Origin: a virus
IMG/VR virus record: IMGVR_UViG_3300007513_001276
Span: 1 to 28,039 of that record
Length of the DNA stretch: 28,039 nucleotides
Reading direction: 5' to 3' (one strand)
Shown piece by piece: positions 14,744-22,422 of this stretch (positions are counted from its first letter, which is position 1; each line of letters begins with the position of its first letter). Under the pieces are notes generated by a model, which was not told where the DNA came from, searched no databases, and saw only the letters and a list, made by a program, of their open reading frames with translations. The position numbers and the translations under genes were made by a program.

Positions 14744-16087
14744 ATGGCAAATACAATTATCGACAGAAGAAAGAATGGGGACTTAAGACAACCTGGTTCA
14801 AAATCTTCTAACAATCGACAAAAATTTATCAAAAGAACTAAAAAAGAGATACGTAAAAGTATACATGATACTTTGGGTAAACGAAGTATCAAAGGTTCTG
14901 GCGATGCCCAAGATGTAGTCATCAATCGAAAAGGTATTGATGAACCTCAATTCAGTCATAATCCACAAACAGGCTCACGTGATATAGTTCTCCCAGGCAA
15001 CAAAGAATATGTTGAGGGCGATTTATTACAGAAACCAAAAGGTGGCGGTGCTGGCAGTGGTGGTGCTTCTGGTAAAGCAAGTAATGAAGGCATCGGCGAA
15101 GACGAATTTGGATTTGCGTTAAGTAATGACGAATTTGTTAACATCTTGTTTGAAGACTTAGAACTTCCTCATATGATTTCCAAAGAAAACAAAGCGGTTG
15201 AACGTTTTGAGATATCTCGTAGCGGATATACAACTGACGGCACTCCAGCACAAATGAATTTAGAGAAAAGCATGGTCAATTCTCTTGGTCGTAAGATTGC
15301 TTTAAAAACTCCAAAACTAAAAAAGATTAAAGAACTACAAGAAGAACTTGACAATCTTGATAAGTTCTTTTATAAGACAACAAAAGAACAAAAAGAAGCA
15401 ACAGAAGAATGGAAACGATATCAAGAAATCGAAGAAGAAATTCGTAAGTTGCGTATCAGAGCAAATGCTGTTTCATTCGTTGACCCAGTTGATTTACGAT
15501 ATAATAATTTTACTAAGAAACCAGCACCAATATCACAAGCAGTTGTATTCTTTATTATGGATGTGAGTGCAAGTATGACAGAACAACATAAAGACTTAGC
15601 AAAACGATTTTTTATGTTACTTAACTTGTTTGTATCTCGAAAATACAAAAGAGTAGAGTGTGTTTTTATCAGACATCACATTCTAGCAATGGAATCCTCT
15701 GAAGATGAATTTTTTAATAGCAGAGATAACGGTGGTACAATAGTTTCAAGTGCATTTAAACTTTCGAAAGAAATCCTTGCTGACCGTTATTCGCCAAATG
15801 AATGGAACATATATTTTGCTCAAGCAAGTGACGGTGACAACTTTGATAATGACAATGAAGAACTTAAGGATATCATTGTTAATGATATATTACCTATAAC
15901 TCAATATTTTAGTTATATTCAAGTAGGAACAAAGAGACATGGTTATTACAATAGTGGAAACTTATTACAGGAATATGTACCATTACAAGCACAACATAAG
16001 AACATGGTAACTAAACACATAGAAGATACTTCTGACATATATCCAGTGTTTAGAGAAATATTTAAAATTAGAGGTAAAAATGAGTAA
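14744..16087 (+). CDS. yeaH: YeaH/YhbH-family (DUF444) VWA protein, 447 aa
   Basis: The N-terminus is typical of the family (IIDRRKNGDLRQPGSKSSNN), with a conserved SIKGSGD-type loop and a glycine-rich linker at residues 99-110. The C-terminal half is a von Willebrand A domain with a MIDAS-like DVSASM at residues 273-278 and GGTIVSSA and QASDGDNF motifs. It is the usual partner of PrkA and probably bridges or regulates the kinase. It lies 12 nt after prkA with AGAGGAAG as ribosome binding site and overlaps the SpoVR gene by 8 nt, so the three are one operon. Length is normal for the family. Confidence 0.93.
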   Translation: MANTIIDRRKNGDLRQPGSKSSNNRQKFIKRTKKEIRKSIHDTLGKRSIKGSGDAQDVVINRKGIDEPQFSHNPQTGSRDIVLPGNKEYVEGDLLQKPKGGGAGSGGASGKASNEGIGEDEFGFALSNDEFVNILFEDLELPHMISKENKAVERFEISRSGYTTDGTPAQMNLEKSMVNSLGRKIALKTPKLKKIKELQEELDNLDKFFYKTTKEQKEATEEWKRYQEIEEEIRKLRIRANAVSFVDPVDLRYNNFTKKPAPISQAVVFFIMDVSASMTEQHKDLAKRFFMLLNLFVSRKYKRVECVFIRHHILAMESSEDEFFNSRDNGGTIVSSAFKLSKEILADRYSPNEWNIYFAQASDGDNFDNDNEELKDIIVNDILPITQYFSYIQVGTKRHGYYNSGNLLQEYVPLQAQHKNMVTKHIEDTSDIYPVFREIFKIRGKNE

Positions 16088-17606
16088 TTTAATATATACA
16101 GGTTCTAGTTGGAATTTTGATAAACTATATCGTATGATGGATGCGTGTGAAGAAATCGCAATCAACGATATGGGACTTGATTGTTTCCCTAATCAGATTG
16201 AAGTCATTACAGTAGAACAAATGTTAGATGCATACTCAAGTGTTGGCATGCCATTGATGTATAATCATTGGAGTTTCGGTAAAAGTTTCATTTCAAATCA
16301 AAAACAGTATAGTGCAGGACAGATGGGATTAGCATATGAGTTAGTTATTAATTCTAATCCTTGTATCAACTATCTTATGGAAGAAAACTCTATGACAACA
16401 CAATCTCTTGTGATTGCTCATGCGGCCTTTGGACATAATCACTTCTTTAAGAATAATTATCTGTTTAAGCAGTGGACATCACCAGATGCAATTGTTGATT
16501 ATCTATTATTTGCAAAAAGATACATAAGAGAATGTGAAGAAAAGTATGGTGTAACGGCAGTAGAGGAAACACTAGATGCGTGTCATGCCATTCAATATCA
16601 AAGTATTAATAAGTATAAAAGACCTAATAGAATATCAGCAAAAGAAGAAATAGAACAACAACGCACAAGAAGTGAATATCTTCAGTCACAAGTAAACGAC
16701 TTATGGCGCACATTACCAGAATCTAAAAAAGAAGAGAAAAAAGAAGAAAAGAACTGGCCAACAGAGCCAGAAGAAAATTTATTATATTTCTTAGAAAAGC
16801 ATTCGCCAATTTTAACTGCATGGCAACGTGAGATATGTAGAATCGTTAGACGAGTAGCACAATATTTTTATCCTCAATATCAAACAAAAGTGATGAATGA
16901 AGGTTTTGCAAGTTTTACACATCATTATATATTCAATAAATTATACGATGAAGGTAAAGTAGATGATGGTGCAATGATTGAATTCTTTAGATTACATAGT
17001 GCAGTACTAAATCAACCATCTTTTGATTCGCCTAATTATGTTGGATTCAATCCATACACATTGGGCTTTTCTATATTGAAGGATATTCAACGAGTTTGTT
17101 TAGAACCAGATGAAGAAGATAAACGATGGTTTCCTCATCTAGCAGACACAGATTGGCGTATTGCAATCAAAGATATTGCCGCTAATTATCGTGATGAGAG
17201 TGCAATCCTGCAATTTCTAGGACCGAAAGTTATTCGTGACCAAAAAATGTTTAATTTACATGACGAAGTTCATTATGACGATTATAAAGTTACGTCAATA
17301 CATGATGACCGTGGATACAAAAAGATTCGTAAGAATTTAAGTTCTAGTTATGAAACAGCCTCAATGATACCTGATATTCAAGTAACAAATGCTGATATCA
17401 AGGCTACACGTGATTTAACACTATTACATGAAAGTTATAAAGGAAAGAGATTAGACGAAAAAACAGCAAATCAAGTTTTATCACATGTACAGAAGTTGTG
17501 GGGATATAAAGTAAAATTATACACAATGCATGGTGAAACATTATTAGATGTATTTGAATGTAAACAAGTTTCTAATGAAAAAGTAGGTTCAAATCTCATA
17601 GTATAA
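16080..17606 (+). CDS. spoVR: SpoVR/YcgB-family protein, 508 aa
   Basis: The sequence carries SpoVR hallmarks: MPLMYNHWSFGKSF, GLAYELVINSNPCINYLMEENS, VIAHAAFGHNHFFKNNYLF, ILTAWQREICRIVRRVAQYF and NEGFASFTHHYIFNKL, plus NYVGFNPYTLGF later. Several histidines and glutamates in these motifs look like metal ligands. SpoVR acts in Bacillus spore cortex formation, and its proteobacterial relative YcgB works with YeaG/YeaH in starvation responses; the biochemistry is not known. The ATG overlaps the yeaH stop. Length matches bacterial relatives, so it is probably functional. An early promoter for the next block lies 14 nt beyond the stop. Confidence 0.95.
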   Translation: MSNLIYTGSSWNFDKLYRMMDACEEIAINDMGLDCFPNQIEVITVEQMLDAYSSVGMPLMYNHWSFGKSFISNQKQYSAGQMGLAYELVINSNPCINYLMEENSMTTQSLVIAHAAFGHNHFFKNNYLFKQWTSPDAIVDYLLFAKRYIRECEEKYGVTAVEETLDACHAIQYQSINKYKRPNRISAKEEIEQQRTRSEYLQSQVNDLWRTLPESKKEEKKEEKNWPTEPEENLLYFLEKHSPILTAWQREICRIVRRVAQYFYPQYQTKVMNEGFASFTHHYIFNKLYDEGKVDDGAMIEFFRLHSAVLNQPSFDSPNYVGFNPYTLGFSILKDIQRVCLEPDEEDKRWFPHLADTDWRIAIKDIAANYRDESAILQFLGPKVIRDQKMFNLHDEVHYDDYKVTSIHDDRGYKKIRKNLSSSYETASMIPDIQVTNADIKATRDLTLLHESYKGKRLDEKTANQVLSHVQKLWGYKVKLYTMHGETLLDVFECKQVSNEKVGSNLIV

Positions 17607-17620
17607 AAGTAAATTAACTG

Positions 17621-17649
17621 TTGCATATTGACTCCAGATATGATATAAT
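17621..17649 (+). promoter_or_regulatory. Early sigma70 promoter (TTGCAT-17-TATAAT, extended -10)
   Basis: TTGCAT (17621-17626), 17-nt spacer, TATAAT (17644-17649) with TG one base upstream. The nearer TTGACT at 17628 would leave only 10 nt of spacer and is not used in this reading. The leader to the ATG at 17680 is short. Confidence 0.85.
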
Positions 17650-17679
17650 TAAATAAACTATTATTATGGAGAGCAATAA

Positions 17680-17964
17680 ATGAGTTATGCTGAAACATTC
17701 AAACAACGCAATGTGTTCTGTTTGAAATATAAAAAAGAAATGCCTGCACTCTTTGAAGCACCTTTTCCAGGTGAAGCAGGCGAAAAAATCTTAGAAAACA
17801 TATCTGCCCAAGCGTGGAGTGAATGGCTTGAGATGCAGACTATGTTTATCAATGAAAATCAACTAAACATGATGGACCCAAAGGCAAGAGAATTCTTAGC
17901 AGAACGCAGAGAAGAATTTTTGTTTAAAGGTGGCGAAAAACTTGACCCACCTACTCCTGTTTAG
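17680..17964 (+). CDS. yggX: YggX-family Fe(II)-trafficking / oxidative damage protection protein, 94 aa
   Basis: The family signature is plain: VFCLKYKKEMPAL (cysteine 14 is the conserved one), FPGEAGEKILENISAQAW, then EWLEMQTMFINENQLNMMDP and AREFLAERREEFLF. YggX protects iron-sulphur proteins from oxidants and is thought to handle labile iron. Length matches bacterial YggX apart from a few extra N-terminal residues. It is the first gene after an early promoter, with GGAG before the ATG. A host-derived iron-sulphur upkeep gene in a phage is unusual, and a ferredoxin gene lies 4.6 kb downstream. Confidence 0.95.
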   Translation: MSYAETFKQRNVFCLKYKKEMPALFEAPFPGEAGEKILENISAQAWSEWLEMQTMFINENQLNMMDPKAREFLAERREEFLFKGGEKLDPPTPV

Positions 17965-17970
17965 ATATCA

Positions 17971-18372
17971 ATGAAAACATTAGTATACAAATTATACACT
18001 GGCGGTGCTACAGTTAATGGGCATGGCAGTGTTTATGGTGGATGGCTATTTGATATATTAGATAGAGCAGGACTTGTCTGGATAAATGAAAACATAACGA
18101 GTAAGATTGGCGGAGTCGCCGCCGCAACTAGTTCAGCAACAGTAAAATTTCATAGTGCCGTGATGCCCTTTGGATTTGTTGAGGCGTATGCTGAATGTGA
18201 TGATATCTCAGTAGGAAATATCACGGTCAATGTTGAACTGTATTATAGAAAAAATGATAGCACTAATTCAGAATTAGCCGCAAGTGGCAAACTTTCATTT
18301 AGTCTAGTAGACAAAGATACACGAAAATTACAAAGAGTTCCAAGGGAGATGATAGATGCAATCAAAGGGTAA
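17971..18372 (+). CDS. Acyl-CoA thioesterase, hotdog fold, YciA-like, 133 aa
   Basis: The start of the hotdog domain is recognisable: GATVNGHGSVYGGWLFDILD (residues 12-31), matching the N-x-x-G-x-x-x-G-G-x-L/W-x-x-x-x-D motif of YciA/BACH-type thioesterases with the catalytic aspartate in FDILD. ATVKFHSAVMPFGFVEAYAE and VNVELYYRK are the strands that follow. It would hydrolyse acyl-CoAs or similar thioesters in the cytoplasm. It lies 6 nt after yggX and overlaps the epimerase gene by 17 nt. The substrate is unknown; a role in remodelling lipid or surface acyl groups is possible. Confidence 0.85.
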   Translation: MKTLVYKLYTGGATVNGHGSVYGGWLFDILDRAGLVWINENITSKIGGVAAATSSATVKFHSAVMPFGFVEAYAECDDISVGNITVNVELYYRKNDSTNSELAASGKLSFSLVDKDTRKLQRVPREMIDAIKG

Positions 18373-19258
18373 AGTATTAGTAACTGGTGGAACAGGTTTT
18401 ATAGGAACCGAATTAGTAAAGCAGTTACATAAAAAAGGTTACGATATAACTATCTTAGATAGAAAAGATAAGCCGTCAGAATTAGAACACGTCAAGTACA
18501 TAAAAGGAGACTTAGATAATCCAGCGAAATGTGTATTTGCATGTGCAGGACAAGACTATGTTATTCATTTGGCGGCTAAAGCCAGAATTCCAGAGAGTTT
18601 TATTAATCCCGATGAATACTTTGATAGTAATGTAGTAGGTACAAGAAACATATTAACGGCCGCTAGTGCTATTGGTGTTAGAAAATTTGTATTCGCAAGT
18701 TCTAGTTCAGTATATGGTAACAACACTGCACCAAACAAACCAACTCATAAACCAGACCCATTAAATTATTATGCAATGTCGAAATTATTTGGCGAACACT
18801 TATGTAGACAATATAAGATTATATTTAATCTCAACTACAATATATTAAGATTCTTTACAGTATATTCTGAGAATCAACCAACTTCTTTATTGTTTGGAAA
18901 ATTTGCTCAAATGGTCAAAGATGGCAAGCCAGTAACTATTCACGGTGATGGTGAATTCAAAAGAGATTACATTCACGTGTCTGATGTCGCAAAGGCATGT
19001 ATTGCCAGTATGGAAAGTAAAGTTAAGAATGATACATTCAATGTAGGTACTGGAAATAGTATATCAGTCAATGCAGTCGTTGAAATATTAAGAAAATATG
19101 CACCAGACTTAGAAGCAATAAATGTAGAGAAGCCAAGAGGATATGCACCAGAGACATTAGCAGATATTAGTAAAACTAAAAACTTATTGCACTGGTCACC
19201 CGAAATTAAGATAGTTCCTGGACTAAATGCTATGTTTGAAGAAATATTTAAGAAATGA
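18356..19258 (+). CDS. NAD-dependent epimerase/dehydratase (extended SDR), 300 aa
   Basis: Residues 7-17 (VLVTGGTGFIG) hold the GxxGxxG nucleotide-binding motif of extended short-chain dehydrogenases. D-rich GDLDNP, the HLAAKARIPES segment, the SSSSVYG strand with the catalytic Ser/Thr near 117, and YAMSK (Y139, K143) complete the active site. Such enzymes interconvert or dehydrate nucleotide sugars; the pattern is closest to UDP-glucose 4-epimerase-type members, but the substrate is not readable. It overlaps the thioesterase gene upstream and the glycosyltransferase-like gene downstream, suggesting a joint role in sugar decoration. Confidence 0.9.
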   Translation: MQSKGKVLVTGGTGFIGTELVKQLHKKGYDITILDRKDKPSELEHVKYIKGDLDNPAKCVFACAGQDYVIHLAAKARIPESFINPDEYFDSNVVGTRNILTAASAIGVRKFVFASSSSVYGNNTAPNKPTHKPDPLNYYAMSKLFGEHLCRQYKIIFNLNYNILRFFTVYSENQPTSLLFGKFAQMVKDGKPVTIHGDGEFKRDYIHVSDVAKACIASMESKVKNDTFNVGTGNSISVNAVVEILRKYAPDLEAINVEKPRGYAPETLADISKTKNLLHWSPEIKIVPGLNAMFEEIFKK

Positions 19259-20385
19259 TAAAGTTTAGTAGTGAAGATACTGTGCCCCTATCAGTATTTT
19301 GGTCGGTAAATAAAGAGTACATAAATTCTGAATATAATATTTTTGTTTTTGATTGGTGGGAATGGATACGAACTTCTCAGAATCAACAGGCGTTGTATCA
19401 GCCTGATATTTCTGAATTTATTAAATCAATTGATGCAGTAATAGAGGAAATTAAAAAATATGATATTTGTTTTTTTGTGATAAAGGAGGTATTAAATTGT
19501 GGTAGTAACAATAATATAAGACCTGTCTTGCATAACATGATGGCTGAACTTGAGAAACTTAATGTATTTTATATAAGACTATCAAGGGATAAGAATTTTC
19601 CTACAGCAGAGTCAAAAACTTTAAATATGCCATGGTTTATAGAAAAGGACATATACATGTCCAAAGATACAACGATAGATTTTGATTATAGACCGAAAGA
19701 TTTTATATTTAATATGTTATTGGGTGCTGAAAACCCATACAGAACACAACTGTTTGAAATGTTACATTCTGAATCATACTTATACTCAACATATATGGGT
19801 CATAAAGACTTTAGGCTAAAGTCAAACAGTAATTTAGAAGATAGAGATATTTGGAACAACTTAACTAATCAAGATTTATCTAAGAAATTAAATACAATGG
19901 AATCAATTATTAGAGATGACAAAAGTTATTGTATATCACATGTAATACCCAAATCAATATATAATAATTCGCACTTTGATGTTGTATCCGAAAGTAATCC
20001 TTGTGTTACAGAGAGGTTAAATGATTATCACGTAGATTTAACTACAGAAAAAACAGGAAAGCCATTAAGTGCTGGTAGATTTTTTATATGGCATAACAAA
20101 CCTAATCAAGTAGAATATCTAAAACAATTTGGATTCGAGTTACAAGATTACTTATGTGAGTATGATAGTATAATAGATGATGATGAGAGATTGAAATCTA
20201 TAATCGAACTTATCAAAGAAATTGGGAATAACAAGAATTATATAAAAAAGATTTATAAACACACAAAAGACGCAAGAATTCATAATCAAGAAGTGTACAA
20301 CAAACTTTCGAAGGAAATAAACTCTAATATTGATTCTTGGATGTGTAAACAAATAAAAACCTCGATAAATACAGTAGAATATTAA
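19255..20385 (+). CDS. Putative phage glycosyltransferase, 376 aa
   Basis: ATGA overlaps the epimerase stop. No DxD-like site is certain, but the C-terminal half has the pattern of several phage sugar-transferase proteins: DVVSESNPCVTERLND, then TTEKTGKPLSAGRFFIWHNK, YLKQFGFELQDYL and YDSIIDDDERLKSIIELI. A sheet-helix N-terminus (NIFVFDWWEWI and later KYDICFFVIKEVL) would suit a GT-B-like fold. The place after the epimerase supports sugar transfer to a virion or host component. It is more AT-rich and less clearly assigned than its neighbours; moderate confidence in function, high in the gene. A late promoter for the next gene lies in its 3' end. Confidence 0.65.
   Translation: MIKFSSEDTVPLSVFWSVNKEYINSEYNIFVFDWWEWIRTSQNQQALYQPDISEFIKSIDAVIEEIKKYDICFFVIKEVLNCGSNNNIRPVLHNMMAELEKLNVFYIRLSRDKNFPTAESKTLNMPWFIEKDIYMSKDTTIDFDYRPKDFIFNMLLGAENPYRTQLFEMLHSESYLYSTYMGHKDFRLKSNSNLEDRDIWNNLTNQDLSKKLNTMESIIRDDKSYCISHVIPKSIYNNSHFDVVSESNPCVTERLNDYHVDLTTEKTGKPLSAGRFFIWHNKPNQVEYLKQFGFELQDYLCEYDSIIDDDERLKSIIELIKEIGNNKNYIKKIYKHTKDARIHNQEVYNKLSKEINSNIDSWMCKQIKTSINTVEY
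20364..20372 (+). promoter_or_regulatory. T4-type late promoter GATAAATAC inside the upstream gene
   Basis: GATAAATAC in the last codons of the 376-aa gene, ending 25 nt before the ATG of peptide deformylase at 20398. Confidence 0.7.
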
Positions 20386-20397
20386 TAAGGAAGAACC

Positions 20398-20826
20398 ATG
20401 AAATTAGTTGATAAAAGCGATAAGATATTAAAAACTGTGTGTGATGAGCATATTATTTCAGAAGAATCTGAAAAATTAGTATATGATATGATTGTTGCCA
20501 TGCAAGAACATGATGCATTGGGTCTTGCGGCACCACAAGTTGGTGAAAACACTAGATTAATGATAATAGGGCATAAAGATACTGGGTTCGTGGTATGTAT
20601 AAATCCAGAATGGGAAGTAGCAGAAGATAGTGAAGATGAAGAATTCTTAGAAGGATGTGTAAGTTTTCCTGGTTTAGAGTTAACGATAACAAGACCTAAT
20701 AAGATTATAGGAACATTCACAGATTTACAAGGTATGAGGAAGTCATCTAGTTTTGTTGGTGTGTGGGCACAAGCATTCCAACACGAATGCGACCATCTTG
20801 ATGGAATAACATTCGACACTCTATAA
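20398..20826 (+). CDS. def: Peptide deformylase, 142 aa
   Basis: All three deformylase motifs are present: GLAAPQVG (42-49), EGCVSFPG (85-92, Cys 87 a metal ligand) and QHECDH (128-133, HExxH with H129, H133 and catalytic E130). It removes the formyl group from nascent proteins at the ribosome exit. It is short and lacks the C-terminal helix of bacterial enzymes, as do the deformylases of marine cyanophages. AAGGAAG precedes the ATG, and a late promoter ends 25 nt upstream. With IF3, bS21 and possibly an ArfA-like protein it is one of several translation genes here. Confidence 0.95.
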   Translation: MKLVDKSDKILKTVCDEHIISEESEKLVYDMIVAMQEHDALGLAAPQVGENTRLMIIGHKDTGFVVCINPEWEVAEDSEDEEFLEGCVSFPGLELTITRPNKIIGTFTDLQGMRKSSSFVGVWAQAFQHECDHLDGITFDTL

Positions 20827-21737
20827 TGAATTTTTCAGAATATACCCTAATTAGTTTTGGGGACAGTTTTACATTCGGACAAGATACAGTTCCAGGATAT
20901 AAACATCAACCCCATGGCTTACTAGAAATACATAAACAGTGGAAAAAAGACTGTAATGTAAACTCATATACTCAAGTTATTGCCGACAGAATGGGATTCA
21001 AAGATAATTTGAATTTTGGAATACTTGGAGGCTCTAATGAAAGGTCACTCACTTTATTAGAATCATTTTTACGTACTAATCCAGACAAGAAAGTATTTGT
21101 TTTATTCAATTTTACATCTGCGTCTAGGTTTATGAATATCTTTAAAGTAGACAATAAACATCAGTATCAGATAGTTGATTTAATATCTAACGTAGAAGCA
21201 AGTGAATGGATAAGTGAATCAAAATACACAGGTATAAATGCCAGGTCTATTACGCAACATTATACTTACTGGAGAAATAGTGTACAAGATGTGTATAGTC
21301 ATATAAGAGATAGACGAAATTTATATTATCTATTATCTAGTTATAGCACCCCACACGTAACATTTGATATTATTAACAATACAGATGCTCTTATGTTAAG
21401 AGATAATCCATTAGAGTATATTCTTAGTAATGATGGTTTTGGTGTTAAATTTATGTATAAAGATGATGCTGATTATGTCTTAAAAGAGATGGATTTCTTC
21501 AAATCCTACTATAATGAGATACTTACTAACACTCCATTGCTCTGCCACATGGGTATTGATGAATTAGAGGGCAGAAAAAACATCACAGAATACCTAAATA
21601 GTAAAGCAAAGTTCGAGTATGGAGATGAAAACTACTATTCGGCAATACATGAAGAGGGTGGTCATTGGAATATTAAGGGCCACCGTCATGTTGGTGAATT
21701 AATAGGGGATTTTATAAAGAAGAAATATGAGAATTAG
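20826..21737 (+). CDS. SGNH/GDSL-like hydrolase domain protein, 303 aa
   Basis: The ATG overlaps the deformylase stop (TAATG). Residues 9-20 (ISFGDSFTFGQD) match block I of SGNH hydrolases with the nucleophile serine in GDS; FGILGGSNERS (near 60) fits the block II/III glycine and asparagine; GGHWNIKGHRHVGE near the C-terminus gives the catalytic histidine block V. The family cleaves esters or acetyl groups, often on polysaccharides. After the epimerase and glycosyltransferase genes, deacetylation of a glycan is plausible. No signal peptide was seen, so it either acts in the cytoplasm or is part of the virion. Confidence 0.8.
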   Translation: MNFSEYTLISFGDSFTFGQDTVPGYKHQPHGLLEIHKQWKKDCNVNSYTQVIADRMGFKDNLNFGILGGSNERSLTLLESFLRTNPDKKVFVLFNFTSASRFMNIFKVDNKHQYQIVDLISNVEASEWISESKYTGINARSITQHYTYWRNSVQDVYSHIRDRRNLYYLLSSYSTPHVTFDIINNTDALMLRDNPLEYILSNDGFGVKFMYKDDADYVLKEMDFFKSYYNEILTNTPLLCHMGIDELEGRKNITEYLNSKAKFEYGDENYYSAIHEEGGHWNIKGHRHVGELIGDFIKKKYEN

Positions 21738-21748
21738 AGTTTTAGGTA

Positions 21749-21777
21749 TTGACATCCGTGCTGATATGTACTATAAT
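21749..21777 (+). promoter_or_regulatory. Consensus early sigma70 promoter
   Basis: Perfect TTGACA (21749-21754), 17-nt spacer, perfect TATAAT (21772-21777). It leads into a leader of about 100 nt with two hairpins before the ATG at 21883. Confidence 0.93.
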
Positions 21778-21783
21778 AAGTAC

Positions 21784-21809
21784 AATATTGGCAGTAAATG
21801 CCTAATATT
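21784..21809 (+). other. 5' leader hairpin 1
   Basis: AATATTGGCA (21784-21793), loop GTAAA, TGCC (21799-21802), one bulged T, then AATATT (21804-21809): ten base pairs with one bulge. It lies within about 30 nt of the predicted transcription start and could stabilise the 5' end or act as a regulatory structure. Confidence 0.6.
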
Positions 21810-21835
21810 ATGGTGGTAAAGTAAAGCCATTGTCT

Positions 21836-21856
21836 TTATATCCATGATGGATATAA
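21836..21856 (+). other. 5' leader hairpin 2
   Basis: TTATATCC (21836-21843), loop ATGAT, GGATATAA (21849-21856): a perfect 8-bp stem 27 nt before the ATG at 21883, upstream of the AGGAG ribosome binding site. No T-run follows, so termination is unlikely. Confidence 0.6.
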
Positions 21857-21882
21857 GGTCACAGAAATAGGAGAACATATAT

Positions 21883-22104
21883 ATGTTTAAAACTATTACT
21901 GATACGATTGCTTCTGTACAGACAATTGCAGTAAGTTTAATCGGACTAAGCATAGTCTTAGAAGTGGTATTTGGTTCGACCGTACCATTTCTATCTTTAG
22001 GTGTTATCAATAACATCTCGGCTATCATTGCCGACTTAGGGAATCAAGGCATTATTGGCCTAATCACCCTCGGCATTTTATGGGCACTTTTTATTAAAAA
22101 ATAA
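21883..22104 (+). CDS. Small membrane protein, 73 aa, two hydrophobic segments
   Basis: TAGGAG precedes the ATG. Two hydrophobic stretches, at about residues 14-32 (TIAVSLIGLSIVLEVVF) and 52-70 (GIIGLITLGILWALFI), are joined by a polar loop with N and D, and the C-terminus is KK. This hairpin of two membrane segments resembles small holins, but also many other phage membrane proteins. It follows a perfect early promoter, so it is not expected to be a late lysis gene; a role in altering the host membrane early is possible. A second small membrane protein follows. Confidence 0.75.
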   Translation: MFKTITDTIASVQTIAVSLIGLSIVLEVVFGSTVPFLSLGVINNISAIIADLGNQGIIGLITLGILWALFIKK

Positions 22105-22127
22105 TCTTGCCTAATTTACTACATTCA

Positions 22128-22161
22128 TGGCGCACGGATATCGTTAGACTTTCTTGCGCCA
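22128..22161 (+). repeat. Inverted repeat TGGCGCA/TGCGCCA between two membrane-protein genes
   Basis: TGGCGCA (22128-22134) and TGCGCCA (22155-22161) form a 7-bp GC-rich stem with a 20-nt loop, unusually GC-rich for this genome. No T-run follows directly (AAGAATTTTATT comes after). It may be an mRNA processing or stability element between the two cistrons. Confidence 0.55.
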
Positions 22162-22191
22162 AGAATTTTATTAATAACAGGAGATACAATT

Positions 22192-22350
22192 ATGGATTTT
22201 TTTGCAGATAGAATGAAAGAGAAAGCATCTCACGGTGGACTAGGTTTAGTTGCTGTGGGCTTGATTATACTATTTTTGGGTGGCTGGGTTACATATGCCG
22301 CTTATGCCGCTATCGCTTATGGTGGTTACCAAATCTTAACTAAGGGGTAA
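22192..22350 (+). CDS. Small membrane protein, 52 aa
   Basis: CAGGAGAT lies 9 nt before the ATG. Residues 1-15 are a charged amphipathic start (MDFFADRMKEKASHGG) and residues 16-50 are hydrophobic and rich in G, A and Y (LVAVGLIILFLGGW then TYAAYAAIAYGGY), giving one or two membrane passes. It shares the transcript of the 73-aa membrane protein. No family was recognised. The frame, ribosome binding site and clear hydrophobic design make it likely real despite its size. Confidence 0.7.
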   Translation: MDFFADRMKEKASHGGLGLVAVGLIILFLGGWVTYAAYAAIAYGGYQILTKG

Positions 22351-22359
22351 TTCTCAAAT

Positions 22360-22387
22360 TTGACAAATGCGCCAATTATGTTATAAT
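22360..22387 (+). promoter_or_regulatory. Consensus early sigma70 promoter with extended -10
   Basis: Perfect TTGACA (22360-22365), 16-nt spacer, TATAAT (22382-22387) preceded by TGT (extended -10). It starts 10 nt after the stop of the 52-aa gene and drives the basic 50-aa protein and the ferredoxin. Confidence 0.92.
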
Positions 22388-22422
22388 ATACTATATTGGC
22401 GTCATTTGTTAAGGAGAGAATT

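Noticed and set aside
17628-17649. TTGACT as the -35 for the yggX promoter
   Set aside because: The spacer to TATAAT would be only 10 nt; TTGCAT at 17621 gives 17 nt.
20382-20819. Antisense open frame of 145 codons opposite peptide deformylase
   Set aside because: The + strand encodes all three deformylase motifs; the antisense product has no family likeness.
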